A DNA stretch of 41,017 bases, taken from Pseudonocardia oroxyli. GTDB taxonomy: Bacteria; Actinomycetota; Actinomycetes; Mycobacteriales; Pseudonocardiaceae. Shown in pieces: positions 15,154 to 22,683 of the stretch; position 1 is the first letter of the stretch; every line of letters starts with the position of its first letter. The notes under the pieces were generated by a model. The model searched no databases. It was not told where the DNA came from and saw only the letters and a list, made by a program, of their open reading frames with translations. The position numbers and the translations under genes are program-made. The DNA lies in the NCBI RefSeq assembly GCF_900102195.1, contig NZ_FNBE01000026.1, forward strand, positions 1-41,017. Reading direction: 5' to 3'.

Positions 15154-17175
15154 ATGGACGCGGAGCGGACACACGAGCACGCAGCTCACGACCACGGCGA
15201 GCACGCGGGGCACGGCGAGCACTCCGGTCACCCGGGGCACTCGGGGCACTCGGGGCACTCGGGGCACGGGGACCACGCCGCCATGTTCCGCACCCGCTTC
15301 TGGTGGACGCTGCTGCTCGCGTTGCCGGTCGTGGCGTTCAGCCCGATGTTCGCCGACCTCCTCGGCTACCCGCTGCCGTCCGGCACCGCGTGGATCTCGC
15401 CGCTGCTCGGCACGGTCATCTACCTCTGGGGCGGCGCGCCGTTCCTCACCGGCGCCTGGTCGGAGGTGAAGGCCCGGCAACCGGGGATGATGCTGCTGGT
15501 CGCGCTCGCGATCACGGTCGCGTTCGTGGCGAGCGCGCTCACCACCGCAGGCCTGCTGATGCTGGACTTCTGGTGGGAGCTCGCGCTCCTCGTCGTGATC
15601 ATGCTGCTGGGCCACTGGCTGGAGATGCGCGCCCTCGGCCAGGCCTCCGGTGCGCTCGACGCCCTCGCCGCCCTGCTCCCCGACCAGGCCGAACGCGAGG
15701 ACGGCACGCTGGTGCCGCTCGCCGACCTGCACCCGGAGGACGTCGTGCTGGTCCGCTCCGGCGGCCGGGTGCCGGCCGACGGCGTGGTCGTCGACGGGGA
15801 GGCGGCCGTCGACGAGTCGATGATCACCGGTGAGTCCCGCGCGGTCACCCGGCGCGTCGGGGACCGCGTCGTCGCGGGCACCGTGGCCACCGACTCGGCG
15901 ATCCGCGTGCGGGTGGACCGGGTGGGCTCCGACACCGCGCTGGCCGGGATCCAGCGGCTGGTCGCCGAGGCCCAGACCTCCCGTTCCCGGGCCCAGGCCC
16001 TCGCCGACCGGGCCGCGGCGCTGCTGTTCTGGTTCGCGCTCGGCGTCGGCGTGGTGACGTTCGTGGTGTGGTCGCTGATCGGGACGCTGTCGGAGGCCGT
16101 CGAACGCACCGTCACGGTGCTGGTCATCTCCTGCCCGCACGCCCTCGGCCTGGCGATCCCGCTGGTCATCGCGATCTCGACCGCGCGCGCCGCCCGGGCG
16201 GGGATCCTGGTGAAGGACCGCCTCGCCCTGGAGCGCATGCGCACCGTGGACGCGGTGCTGTTCGACAAGACCGGCACCCTCACCACCGGGAAGCCGCAGG
16301 TCGTCGGCACGGTCGGCGCCCCGGAGACGGTGGAGCTGGCCGCGGCCGCCGAGCAGGACAGCGAACACCCCCTGGCCCGCGCGATCGTCGCCGCGGCACC
16401 GTCCGTCCGGCGCGCCACGGGCTTCCGCTCGCTCACCGGACGCGGCGTGCGCGCCTCCGTCGACGGCGCCGAGATCGCGGTCGGCGGGCCGGGGCTCGTC
16501 CGCGAGCTCGGCGCCACGGTGCCCGACGAGATCGCCGCGCAGGCCGGACCGTGGTCGGCGCAGGGCAGCACCGTGCTGTACGTGCTGCGGGACGGGCTCG
16601 TCGTCGGCGCCCTCGCGCTGGCCGACGCCGTGCGCCCGGAGTCGCGGGACGCCGTGTCCGCACTGCGCGCACGACACGTGCGCACGGTGCTGCTCACCGG
16701 AGACGCCCGCCCGGTCGCCGAGGCCGTCGGTGCCCAGGTCGGGGTGGACGAGGTGATCGCGGAGGTGCTGCCCGAGGACAAGGACTCCGCGGTCGCCGAC
16801 CTGCAGGCCCGCGGGCACACCGTCGCGATGGTCGGGGACGGCGTGAACGACGCCCCCGCCCTCGCCCGCGCGGACGTCGGGATCGCGATCGGGGCCGGCA
16901 CGGACGTGGCGGTCGAGTCCGCAGGCGTCGTCCTGGCCTCGGACGACCCGCGCGCCGTCCTCTCGGTGATCACGCTGTCCCGCGCGGGGTACCGGAAGAT
17001 GCTGCAGAACCTGTGGTGGGCCGCGGGCTACAACCTGCTCAGCGTCCCGCTGGCGGCGGGCGTCCTGGCCGGCGTCGGGTTCGTGCTGCCGCCCGCGGTC
17101 GGCGCGGTCCTGATGAGCGTCTCGACGATCGTGGTCGCCGCCAACGCACAGCTCCTGCGCCGCGTCCCCCTGTGA
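15154..17175 (+). CDS. P1B-type copper-exporting ATPase, CPH class (CopB-like)
   Basis: 673 residues. The N-terminus (7-41) holds 13 histidines in GHS/GEH repeats, a metal-buffering tail. Membrane helices follow, then the actuator TGES (225-228), the transmembrane metal motif SCPHALGLA (CPH 327-329, typical of the P1B-3/CopB group), the phosphorylation site DKTGTLT (371-377), the HP locus SEHPLA and the hinge GDGVNDAPALARADVG. The pump should export Cu(I)/Cu(II) at ATP cost. ATG 15154 is chosen because the in-frame ATG at 15127 lies inside the CsoR-like operator. No separate heavy-metal-associated domain is present. The gene ends in a hairpin shared with the convergent amt cluster. Confidence 0.92.
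   Translation: MDAERTHEHAAHDHGEHAGHGEHSGHPGHSGHSGHSGHGDHAAMFRTRFWWTLLLALPVVAFSPMFADLLGYPLPSGTAWISPLLGTVIYLWGGAPFLTGAWSEVKARQPGMMLLVALAITVAFVASALTTAGLLMLDFWWELALLVVIMLLGHWLEMRALGQASGALDALAALLPDQAEREDGTLVPLADLHPEDVVLVRSGGRVPADGVVVDGEAAVDESMITGESRAVTRRVGDRVVAGTVATDSAIRVRVDRVGSDTALAGIQRLVAEAQTSRSRAQALADRAAALLFWFALGVGVVTFVVWSLIGTLSEAVERTVTVLVISCPHALGLAIPLVIAISTARAARAGILVKDRLALERMRTVDAVLFDKTGTLTTGKPQVVGTVGAPETVELAAAAEQDSEHPLARAIVAAAPSVRRATGFRSLTGRGVRASVDGAEIAVGGPGLVRELGATVPDEIAAQAGPWSAQGSTVLYVLRDGLVVGALALADAVRPESRDAVSALRARHVRTVLLTGDARPVAEAVGAQVGVDEVIAEVLPEDKDSAVADLQARGHTVAMVGDGVNDAPALARADVGIAIGAGTDVAVESAGVVLASDDPRAVLSVITLSRAGYRKMLQNLWWAAGYNLLSVPLAAGVLAGVGFVLPPAVGAVLMSVSTIVVAANAQLLRRVPL
15238..15267 (+). 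repeat. 9-bp in-frame tandem repeat coding for His-Ser-Gly
   Basis: CACTCGGGG is repeated three times exactly, with a fourth partial copy, within the histidine-rich N-terminus of the copper ATPase. Being a multiple of three, copy-number change would lengthen or shorten the His tail without a frameshift. Confidence 0.8.
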
Positions 17176-17211
17176 GTGGCGATGGTCGCCAGGGCGACTA
17201 TCGCCACTCAC
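17172..17211. terminator. Hairpin overlapping the copper ATPase stop codon
   Basis: Arms GTGAGTGGCGATGGTCGCC (17172-17190) and 17193-17211 pair over 19 positions with one G-T wobble. The stem begins on the TGA of the ATPase gene. It lies between convergent genes and probably ends transcription from both sides. Confidence 0.7.
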
Positions 17212-17238
17212 GGGGGCTGAGCAGGAGGATCACGTCCC

Positions 17239-17278
17239 GTGAGCGGTGATGGTCGCTCTGGCGACCATCGCCACTCAC
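17239..17278. terminator. Second related hairpin between the ATPase and amt genes
   Basis: Arms 17239-17256 and 17261-17278 pair over 18 positions with one mismatch and one wobble, loop TCTG. The sequence is a diverged copy of the hairpin at 17172-17211, 27 bp away. It ends 3 bp before the stop codon of the 70-codon gene on the minus strand. Confidence 0.7.
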
Positions 17279-17281
17279 GGC

Positions 17282-17494
17282 TCAGGTGGCGGGTTCGGCC
17301 TCGACGGGCGGGCCCGCCTCCACCGGCTCGTGGGCGGCCATCGCGGCGTAGGCCCGGTTCTCGTGCTGCACCACCCGCGCGAGGAAGCCGACGAACAGGG
17401 CGACCGCGAGGACGAAGCAGACCCACACCCCGACCGAGAAGCCGCCGAAGGTGAAGACGACGGACGCGCCGTCGTACGTCTCGATCGGGCTCAT
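17282..17494 (-). CDS. Small single-span membrane protein following amt
   Basis: 70 residues. One hydrophobic segment (about 17-40, GFSVGVWVCFVLAVALFVGF) is followed by a basic/polar stretch and an acidic Pro-rich tail (EPVEAGPPVEAEP). No family is recognised. The ATG overlaps the stop of a 25-codon ORF and has GGGGGAG just upstream, so translation is linked to the amt operon. A regulatory or accessory role for the transporter is inferred from position only. Confidence 0.75.
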   Translation of the reverse strand: MSPIETYDGASVVFTFGGFSVGVWVCFVLAVALFVGFLARVVQHENRAYAAMAAHEPVEAGPPVEAEPAT

Positions 17495-17568
17495 CGCTCT
17501 CCCCCGCTGCGCGGGCCCGGCGCTTCGCCCGGGCGCTGTGTCATCGATTCGCTCGCGAGCCCGCTCAT
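17491..17568 (-). CDS. 25-residue micro-ORF bridging amt and the small membrane protein
   Basis: The ATG at 17568 overlaps the amt stop (ATGA), and its TGA at 17493 overlaps the next ATG. The product (starts MSGLASESMTQRPG) is polar with no membrane segment. It may be a real peptide or only a device that carries ribosomes from amt to the 70-codon gene. The overlaps are visible; the function is unknown. Confidence 0.4.
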   Translation of the reverse strand: MSGLASESMTQRPGEAPGPRSGGER

Positions 17569-18884
17569 ACCTTCAGCTCCTCGACGTGACCGTTCCGCAT
17601 GACGGTGACGGGCGTGCCCTCGGGGTACGGGGTGGCGGGCACCTCGGACAGGTCGAGGCCCGCCGCCTCGACCGCGGGCGGGGTGCGCAGGGACTGGGCC
17701 TTCTTCAGGATCCAGGACAGGCCGTAGCCGGGGACGAAGCCGAGCGCCGCGAACACGACCAGTGCGACGAGCTGACCCCACAGGGAGATCGACGGGTTCC
17801 CGTCGGTGTTCGGGTACCCGCCGAGGAAGATCCCCGCCATGATCAGCGAGAACGCGCCCGCGCCGCCGTGCACGGCGACCGCGCCGACGACGTCGTCGAT
17901 CTTGAAGCGGTCCAGCAGCATGCCGATCATCGGCACCAGCGCACCGCCCGCGAGCGCGATGAGGAACCCGAGCGCCGGGTGGTAGAGGTCCATCCCGGAG
18001 GCCACGGAGATCACGCCGGCCAGCCCGCCGGAGATCGTCCAGAACGGCTCGCCGCGTGAGGTGAGGTAGGCGCCGATGATGCCGCCCGCGAGGCCCATCA
18101 GGGTGTTGAAGGCGAAGGCGGACAGCGTGGTCGGGCTGCCGTAGATCGTCTCGAAGCCCTCGCCGGTGTAGATCACGCAGCCCATCAGGAAGCCGAAGAA
18201 CCCGACGAAGATCAGCATCAGGCCCAGCATGGTCATCGGCAGGTTGTGCGGGCGGATGTCGCGGACCGTGCCGTCCGGCGCGTACTTGCCCAGGCGCGGG
18301 CCGAGGTTCAGCAGGACGCCGAGGGTGAAGGTCCCCGCGATGAGGTGGACGCAGCCCGCGGCGCCGACGTCGTGCAGGCCGAGCTGGGTGAGCATCCAGC
18401 CCGACGGGTGCCAGCCCCAGGCCGCCCCGATGATCCACACGACCGAGCCGAGCACCGTGGCCAGGATGAGGAACGCGCTGGTGCGGATCCGCTCCAGCAC
18501 CGCGCCGGACATGATCGAGCCGGTGGTCGCGGCGAAGAGGGCGAAGGCGCCCCAGAAGATGCCGCTGGCCGGGTCCTCGATGTTCGGCCCCATGTTGTCG
18601 CTCCACGGGAGCGCGGCGACCGCGGCGTCGCTCATCGCGAACCAGCCGCTCGGCATGGCGTTGTAGAGGAACCAGCCGACGAAGTAGAAGGACGCGACCA
18701 CGACGGCGAAGGCCAGCAGGTTCTTGATCGCGGTGGCCAGGACGTTCTTCGACCGCGACGCCCCCGACTCGTACGCGAGGAAGCCCGCGTGGATCAGGAT
18801 CATCAGGGCGATGGACATCCAGTAGAAGAACTCGTTGTTCACCGCGGTCATGGTCTCGACGGCGGACTCGACTTCGGGCGGCAC
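17565..18884 (-). CDS. amt: Ammonium transporter (Amt/MEP family)
   Basis: 439 residues with about 11 membrane helices. The pore histidine pair is present (DVGAAGCVHLIAG and GAVAVHGGAGAFS), together with FYWMSIALMILIHAGFLAYESG at the first helix and FFGFLMGCVIYTGEG in the middle. The C-terminal cytosolic tail after FVPGYGLSWILKKAQ is where GlnK binds in this family. Start GTG at 18884 has GGAGGT 5 nt upstream. It heads a three-ORF chain. Ammonia from the nearby ethanolamine ammonia-lyase that leaks out could be recaptured by this transporter; that link is inference. Confidence 0.95.
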   Translation of the reverse strand: MPPEVESAVETMTAVNNEFFYWMSIALMILIHAGFLAYESGASRSKNVLATAIKNLLAFAVVVASFYFVGWFLYNAMPSGWFAMSDAAVAALPWSDNMGPNIEDPASGIFWGAFALFAATTGSIMSGAVLERIRTSAFLILATVLGSVVWIIGAAWGWHPSGWMLTQLGLHDVGAAGCVHLIAGTFTLGVLLNLGPRLGKYAPDGTVRDIRPHNLPMTMLGLMLIFVGFFGFLMGCVIYTGEGFETIYGSPTTLSAFAFNTLMGLAGGIIGAYLTSRGEPFWTISGGLAGVISVASGMDLYHPALGFLIALAGGALVPMIGMLLDRFKIDDVVGAVAVHGGAGAFSLIMAGIFLGGYPNTDGNPSISLWGQLVALVVFAALGFVPGYGLSWILKKAQSLRTPPAVEAAGLDLSEVPATPYPEGTPVTVMRNGHVEELKV

Positions 18885-18920
18885 GAAACCTCCATGGGGG
18901 CCGGGAGCGCGCCGATCGTA

Positions 18921-18951
18921 CGGTTGTGCAACGTTTGTCCGGTTACAACCG
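18921..18951. promoter_or_regulatory. Dyad in the amt upstream region
   Basis: CGGTTGT (18921-18927) and ACAACCG (18945-18951) form a 7-bp perfect dyad, and GTTGTGCAAC lies inside it. The segment is AT-richer than its surroundings and is 37-67 bp before the amt start. It is probably a regulator site, but spacing does not fit a standard GlnR box well. Confidence 0.35.
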
Positions 18952-18965
18952 TGTGCACGAATCTT

Positions 18966-20162
18966 TCAGACGTGGGTCGGCTCGTCCCAGGCGATCGGGT
19001 GTCGCAGCAGCCACACCGGCGAGGCCCCGCCGCGCCTGCTCACCCACCGCAGCAGCATCGGCATCATCGCGTCCCGCACCACCCGCCCGACGGGGCCGGC
19101 CGCCTTCTGGGAGCTCGCCCGCCTCCCGGCCGCGACGACCGCCTCCACCCGCTCGCGACGCAGCGCCTCGAACGCGCCGAACGCCCGGTCCACGGGGAGG
19201 TCGCGCAGGCAGCGGGCGAGGATCACGGCGTCCTCGATGGCCATCGACGCACCCTGCCCCGCCGACGGCGAGGTCGCGTGCGCCGCGTCGCCGATCACGA
19301 TCATCCGGTCCCGGTGCCAGACCGGGACGCGGGGGACGTCGTAGGTCGCCCAGCCGACCAGCGGACCGGGTGCGGCACGGACGATGTCGCAGGCGGGCGA
19401 CCGGTCGACCGACAGGAGGTCCAGCAGCCAGGTCCGCCAGTCGGCGTCCGTCATCGCCGCCAGGACCCCGGGACCCGGCTCGTCTCGCCGCGGCGGGTTG
19501 GCGAACCACGCCACACCACCGTCGGGAGTGGCCGACCAGCCGAAGAAGCAGCGTCTGCCGAACATCATCTGGAACTCGTCCGACGGCGTGTCCAGCGCGA
19601 ACCGGGGAACGAACCCGCCGACGTTCAGCACCGGGGTGTAGCGCACCGGCGGGGCCGCGGGGTCGATCAGCGTGCGGACCCGGGAGCGGATCCCGTCGCA
19701 GCCGATCAGCAGGTCGCCCTCGGCCGTGCCACCGTCGGCGAACTCGGCCCGGACCCGGTCTCCGACCCGGCGCGCCCCCACCAGCCGGCTGCCGAGCCGG
19801 ATCTCCGCCCCGCGGGCGACCGCCTCGTCCCGCAGCGCGCGGTAGAGGTCCGACCGCGCCATCAACCGCCCCACCGTCCCGTCCTCCAGCGGCGCGCCCA
19901 GGCTCAGCTCGCCGAGCTCGCGACCGGTCCCGGAGAAGAAGCGCATCCGACGCGACGGGAACCCGACCCGCTCGACGACCGGGTGGGCGTCGATCGCCCG
20001 CAACGCCGTGATGCCGTTGACCTGCAGGGTCAGCCACGCTCCGCGGTGGTCCGCGGTCTCGGTGTCCGCCTCGTACAGCTCCGCGTGCAGGCCCGCCTTC
20101 TGCAGTGCCATCGCGAGCACCGGGCCCGCCACCCCCGCGCCGATCACCAACGCCGTCGTCAT
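18966..20162 (-). CDS. FAD-dependent aromatic-type monooxygenase (PHBH family)
   Basis: 398 residues. The N-terminal dinucleotide fold is VIGAGVAGPVLAMALQ (6-21), the mid motif is the DG-type IGCDGIRSRVR, and the third FAD motif is GDAAHATSPSAGQGAS. This is the class A flavoprotein hydroxylase layout, using NAD(P)H and O2 to hydroxylate small, often aromatic, compounds or drugs. The substrate cannot be read from sequence. It is divergent from a MarR regulator across a short region with clear inverted repeats, the standard set-up of a MarR-controlled detoxification gene. The start has GAGG upstream. Confidence 0.88.
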   Translation of the reverse strand: MTTALVIGAGVAGPVLAMALQKAGLHAELYEADTETADHRGAWLTLQVNGITALRAIDAHPVVERVGFPSRRMRFFSGTGRELGELSLGAPLEDGTVGRLMARSDLYRALRDEAVARGAEIRLGSRLVGARRVGDRVRAEFADGGTAEGDLLIGCDGIRSRVRTLIDPAAPPVRYTPVLNVGGFVPRFALDTPSDEFQMMFGRRCFFGWSATPDGGVAWFANPPRRDEPGPGVLAAMTDADWRTWLLDLLSVDRSPACDIVRAAPGPLVGWATYDVPRVPVWHRDRMIVIGDAAHATSPSAGQGASMAIEDAVILARCLRDLPVDRAFGAFEALRRERVEAVVAAGRRASSQKAAGPVGRVVRDAMMPMLLRWVSRRGGASPVWLLRHPIAWDEPTHV

Positions 20163-20184
20163 CTCGTATCCTCACTCGGGTCGC

Positions 20185-20229
20185 CAAGTATCTCGTTCAG
20201 ACGAGTATCTTGGCAAAGCGAGATACTTG
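20185..20229. promoter_or_regulatory. MarR-type operator region
   Basis: CAAGTATCTCG (20185-20195) and CGAGATACTTG (20219-20229) are perfect inverted copies. A third related element, ACGAGTATCTTGG (20201-20213), lies between them. The sites fill the gap between the divergent monooxygenase and MarR genes and likely bind the MarR dimer for control of both. Confidence 0.65.
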
Positions 20230-20241
20230 TCAAGGAGAGAC

Positions 20242-20655
20242 GTGGACGTTCGGGACGAGATCATGGGCTCGCTGGTGCGGTTCATCGCGAGCGTCGTGCT
20301 GCACAACCACGCGGTGTCCCAGCAGGTCGGGCTCGGCCCCACGGACTCCCAGTTCATGACGCTGCTCGACGTGCACGGCCCGCTCTCCCCCGGCAGGCTC
20401 GCCGAGCTGACCGGGCTGACCTCGGGCACGGTCACGGGCGTGGTCGACCGCCTCGAGAAGGCGGGCTTCGTGCGCCGCGACCGCGACCCGGGCGACCGCC
20501 GGAAGGTGATCGTGACACCGGACCGCCGCGCCGCCGAGCAGCGGCTGCACCCGCAGTACGCCGCCTACGACCGCGCGACCCGAGACCTCCTGGACCGACG
20601 CAGCCCGCAGGAGCAGCGGGTGATCGCCGACTTCCTCGCGGACCTGCTCCGGTAA
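20242..20655 (+). CDS. MarR-family transcriptional regulator
   Basis: 137 residues. The winged helix is typical: LSPGRLAELTGLTSGTVTGV, then VDRLEKAGFVRRDRDPGDRRKV with the wing DPGDRR. N- and C-terminal helices would form the dimer. Start GTG at 20242 is selected because AAGGAGAG stands 2-9 nt before it; the open frame extends further upstream without a matching signal. Release by a phenolic or similar ligand is the family norm. The divergent partner is the FAD monooxygenase, its probable target along with itself. Confidence 0.9.
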   Translation: MDVRDEIMGSLVRFIASVVLHNHAVSQQVGLGPTDSQFMTLLDVHGPLSPGRLAELTGLTSGTVTGVVDRLEKAGFVRRDRDPGDRRKVIVTPDRRAAEQRLHPQYAAYDRATRDLLDRRSPQEQRVIADFLADLLR

Positions 20656-20847
20656 CCCGCGCTGCCGCGGGACCTCGACCCAGAGCGGCAGCTGCCCCGG
20701 CCCCGGCCCGTGCGGGCGCCGAAGGTGCCACGAGACCTCCCCGGGGCCGCGGGCATGGCCGTGCACCTGCATTGCGACCACCTCCGCCACCAGTGCAGCA
20801 CAGGCCACCGACACTTTCCGGTGACGATTCCGCCGCCCGCCCCACAC

Positions 20848-20914
20848 CATGATCCACCCGTGGGGAGGAGCGCGGTCGGGATTCGACCGCACAGCTCCCG
20901 GGCTGTGGATCATG
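20848..20914. repeat. 67-bp palindromic repeat, copy 1
   Basis: Ends CATGATCCAC / GTGGATCATG are a perfect 10-bp inverted repeat. An inner stem CGGTCG/CGACCG is also complementary, so the unit can fold into one long nested hairpin. Confidence 0.8.
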
Positions 20915-21046
20915 GACTGGGTGGCGGGTCGAGCGGGGCCAGGTGCGAGTCGGGCGGGTCGTGCCGGTCGGGCCGGTCCCAAGTCCGGCCCCGTGGCCGG
21001 TGTCGCCGACGGCGGGCCGGCACGGTGCCCCGGCCCGTCTCGCGCT

Positions 21047-21113
21047 CATGATCCACCCCTTGGGAGGGAACCGGTCGGGATTCGTCCGCCCGGCTCCCGG
21101 ACTGTGGATCATG
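21047..21113. repeat. 67-bp palindromic repeat, copy 2
   Basis: The same perfect 10-bp ends as copy 1. The first 50 bp are identical to copy 3. The inner stem has one mismatch. Confidence 0.8.
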
Positions 21114-21219
21114 GACGGCCGGGCGGGTCGGGGTGGGTCGGGCGAAGCGGGCCGGTCGGGCGGGTCGGGCCGGTGTCGCCGTCGGCGGGCCGGGACCGTG
21201 ACCTCGCCCGTCTCGCGCT

Positions 21220-21286
21220 CATGATCCACCCCTTGGGAGGGAACCGGTCGGGATTCGTCCGCCCGGCTCGCGACGAGTAGATCATG
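21220..21286. repeat. 67-bp palindromic repeat, copy 3 (mosaic)
   Basis: The left 50 bp equal copy 2, while the right end (CGACGAGTAGATCATG) matches the right end of copy 4 (CGACGAGTGGATCAAG) better. The terminal repeat has one mismatch. Confidence 0.8.
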
Positions 21287-21425
21287 GCTGGCGGGCTGGT
21301 CGACGTCGGGCTGAGCCGAACCGGGCAGGGCGTGGCCGGGCGGCAGGGCTGGGGCGGGCGGAGACTCGGGTCGGTGGGTCGTCTCGCCGTGGGCCAGGTG
21401 GGCGCGGTCCCGCCGCCCCGACGCC

Positions 21426-21492
21426 CATGATCCACCCATGGAGAGTGGTCCGGTCGGCCATCGACCGCGTGACGCCCGACGAGTGGATCAAG
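21426..21492. repeat. 67-bp palindromic repeat, copy 4 (diverged)
   Basis: Left end CATGATCCAC is intact; the right end is GTGGATCAAG. The length is kept at 67 bp and the inner stem CGGTCG/CGACCG is restored although the flanking arms have changed. Confidence 0.7.
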
Positions 21493-21643
21493 ACCCCGAG
21501 GCGGGCGGGCCGAGTCGGTGGGCGGTCCTCGACCAGCACCCTCGGCGACGCCGCGGCGGTACTCGCCGGTGATGTGGTGGGCCGGGTCCGCCTTCATCGA
21601 GCAGCGGTCGGAGCGCCATGGCGGGCGGATTCCGCCGCGTGGA

Positions 21644-22636
21644 TCAGACCGCGGGCGGGCCGGTGGTGCCGCGGACGACGAGCCGGGTAGGGAGATCGAC
21701 GTCCGGGACCCCGTCGAGCACGCCCGCCAGCGACTCCAACAGCAGGGCCGCGGCGCGTTCGCCCTGCTCACGGGCCGGCTGCGCGATGGTCGTGAGGTCG
21801 GCGTACTCGGCGACCGCCTGGTCGTCGAACCCGACGACGGACACCCGGCCCGGGACGTCGATCCCGGCGCGGCGCAGGGTGCGCAGGGCGCCGAGCGCCA
21901 TCTCGTCGGACATCGCGAACAGGGCGGTCGGCAGCCGGGGCCCGCTCAGCAGCCGGTCGACGGCGCGGGCGCCCGCGGGCGCGTCGTGTCCCGTCGCGAC
22001 GACCCAGTCCGGGTTCGGCTCCAGACCCGCCTCGGCGAGCGCGTCGAGGTAGCCGAGCCGCCGGGCCTCGGCGGTGGCCCGCCCGACGAAGTCGTCCGGG
22101 TCGAAGGCCAGCAGCGCGATCTCCCGGTGCCCCAGCGCGACCAGGTGCCGCACCGCGGCCACCGCGCCCGCCCGGTCGTCGATCCCGACCCGCGGCACGC
22201 CCGCCCAACTCCCGCCCACCACGGCGACGGGCACCGCCAGCTCCTCCAGGCGCGCCTGCTCGGCAGGGGTGAACGACGACGCCACGACGATCAGCCCGGC
22301 CAGACCCCACCGCTCGTCCGGGAGGGCCGCGCGGGCGGCCGGGTCCCCGACGTTGTGCAGCAGGACGTGGTAGCCGCCCGCCCGCAGCGTCCGCTCGATC
22401 CCGCCGACGGCCTCGGCGAAGAACCAGGCCGAGGGGAACCGCGCGAGCGCGGCGACGGTCTGCGCACCCCGCGGCCGCCGCACGGGTCGGGGGTAGGCGA
22501 GCTCCGCGGCCGCCCGCCGGACCCGCTCGTCCGTCTCCGGGGCCACGTAGGAGGTGCCGGACAGGGCCCGGGACACGGTCGAGGGGGCCACCCCCGCGCG
22601 CCGCGCGACGTCCCGGATCGTGGGCTTCTCCCCCAT
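21644..22636 (-). CDS. LacI-family transcriptional repressor
   Basis: 330 residues. The N-terminal DNA-binding domain (TIRDVARRAGVAPSTVSRAL, 6-25, with hinge helix region near 45-60) precedes a periplasmic-binding-protein-like sensor domain (SVVGFDDQAVAEY near the C-terminus). It is divergent from the GH13 alpha-glucosidase gene with only 47 bp between, so it very likely represses that gene and itself, with an alpha-glucoside as inducer. The ATG at 22636 is 5 nt after TACTGT (22642-22647), again a leaderless arrangement. Confidence 0.92.
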   Translation of the reverse strand: MGEKPTIRDVARRAGVAPSTVSRALSGTSYVAPETDERVRRAAAELAYPRPVRRPRGAQTVAALARFPSAWFFAEAVGGIERTLRAGGYHVLLHNVGDPAARAALPDERWGLAGLIVVASSFTPAEQARLEELAVPVAVVGGSWAGVPRVGIDDRAGAVAAVRHLVALGHREIALLAFDPDDFVGRATAEARRLGYLDALAEAGLEPNPDWVVATGHDAPAGARAVDRLLSGPRLPTALFAMSDEMALGALRTLRRAGIDVPGRVSVVGFDDQAVAEYADLTTIAQPAREQGERAAALLLESLAGVLDGVPDVDLPTRLVVRGTTGPPAV

Positions 22637-22641
22637 GTGGA

Positions 22642-22647
22642 ACAGTA
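22642..22647 (-). promoter_or_regulatory. -10 hexamer TACTGT of the lacI-family gene
   Basis: On the minus strand TACTGT is followed by 5 nt and the ATG at 22636. The same 47-bp gap carries the Shine-Dalgarno of the glucosidase gene (GAGGAGG, about 22670-22676). No clean palindromic operator is visible. Confidence 0.4.
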
Positions 22648-22683
22648 TGGAACAACACCTGCAACACGTGGAGGAGGGTCAGG

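Larger units (their letters stand above)
20656..21643. other. 988-bp non-coding region with a palindromic repeat cluster
   Basis: No convincing gene is found between the marR and lacI-family genes. Open frames here are long only because of high GC and lack start signals or recognisable content. The region holds four 67-bp palindromic units at 20848, 21047, 21220 and 21426, and partly repeated spacers. The first 190 bp and the last 150 bp (21493-21643) show nothing I can name. Confidence 0.6.

Noticed and set aside
18921..18951. GlnR box upstream of amt
   Set aside because: GTAAC and CAAAC occur, but their spacing is 2 nt off the usual 11-nt period and the second element lacks the G. Only a generic dyad is reported.
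20230..20982. Minus-strand open frame covering the marR gene and 300 bp downstream
   Set aside because: It runs antisense through the clear MarR gene, has no start signal and no recognisable domain. The short stretch near 20660-20790 looked peptide-like but has no stop of its own.
20848..21492. CRISPR array
   Set aside because: Units are 67 bp, palindromic, only four in number, with unequal and partly repeated spacers and no cas genes nearby.
21540..21640. Minus-strand fragment reading ADPAHHITGEYRRG
   Set aside because: It gave an impression of a protein remnant, but no family could be named and the flanks are non-coding.
22637..22683. LacI operator between the lacI-family and glucosidase genes
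   Set aside because: AACA-containing direct repeats are present, but no convincing palindrome of 14 bp or more could be found by eye.
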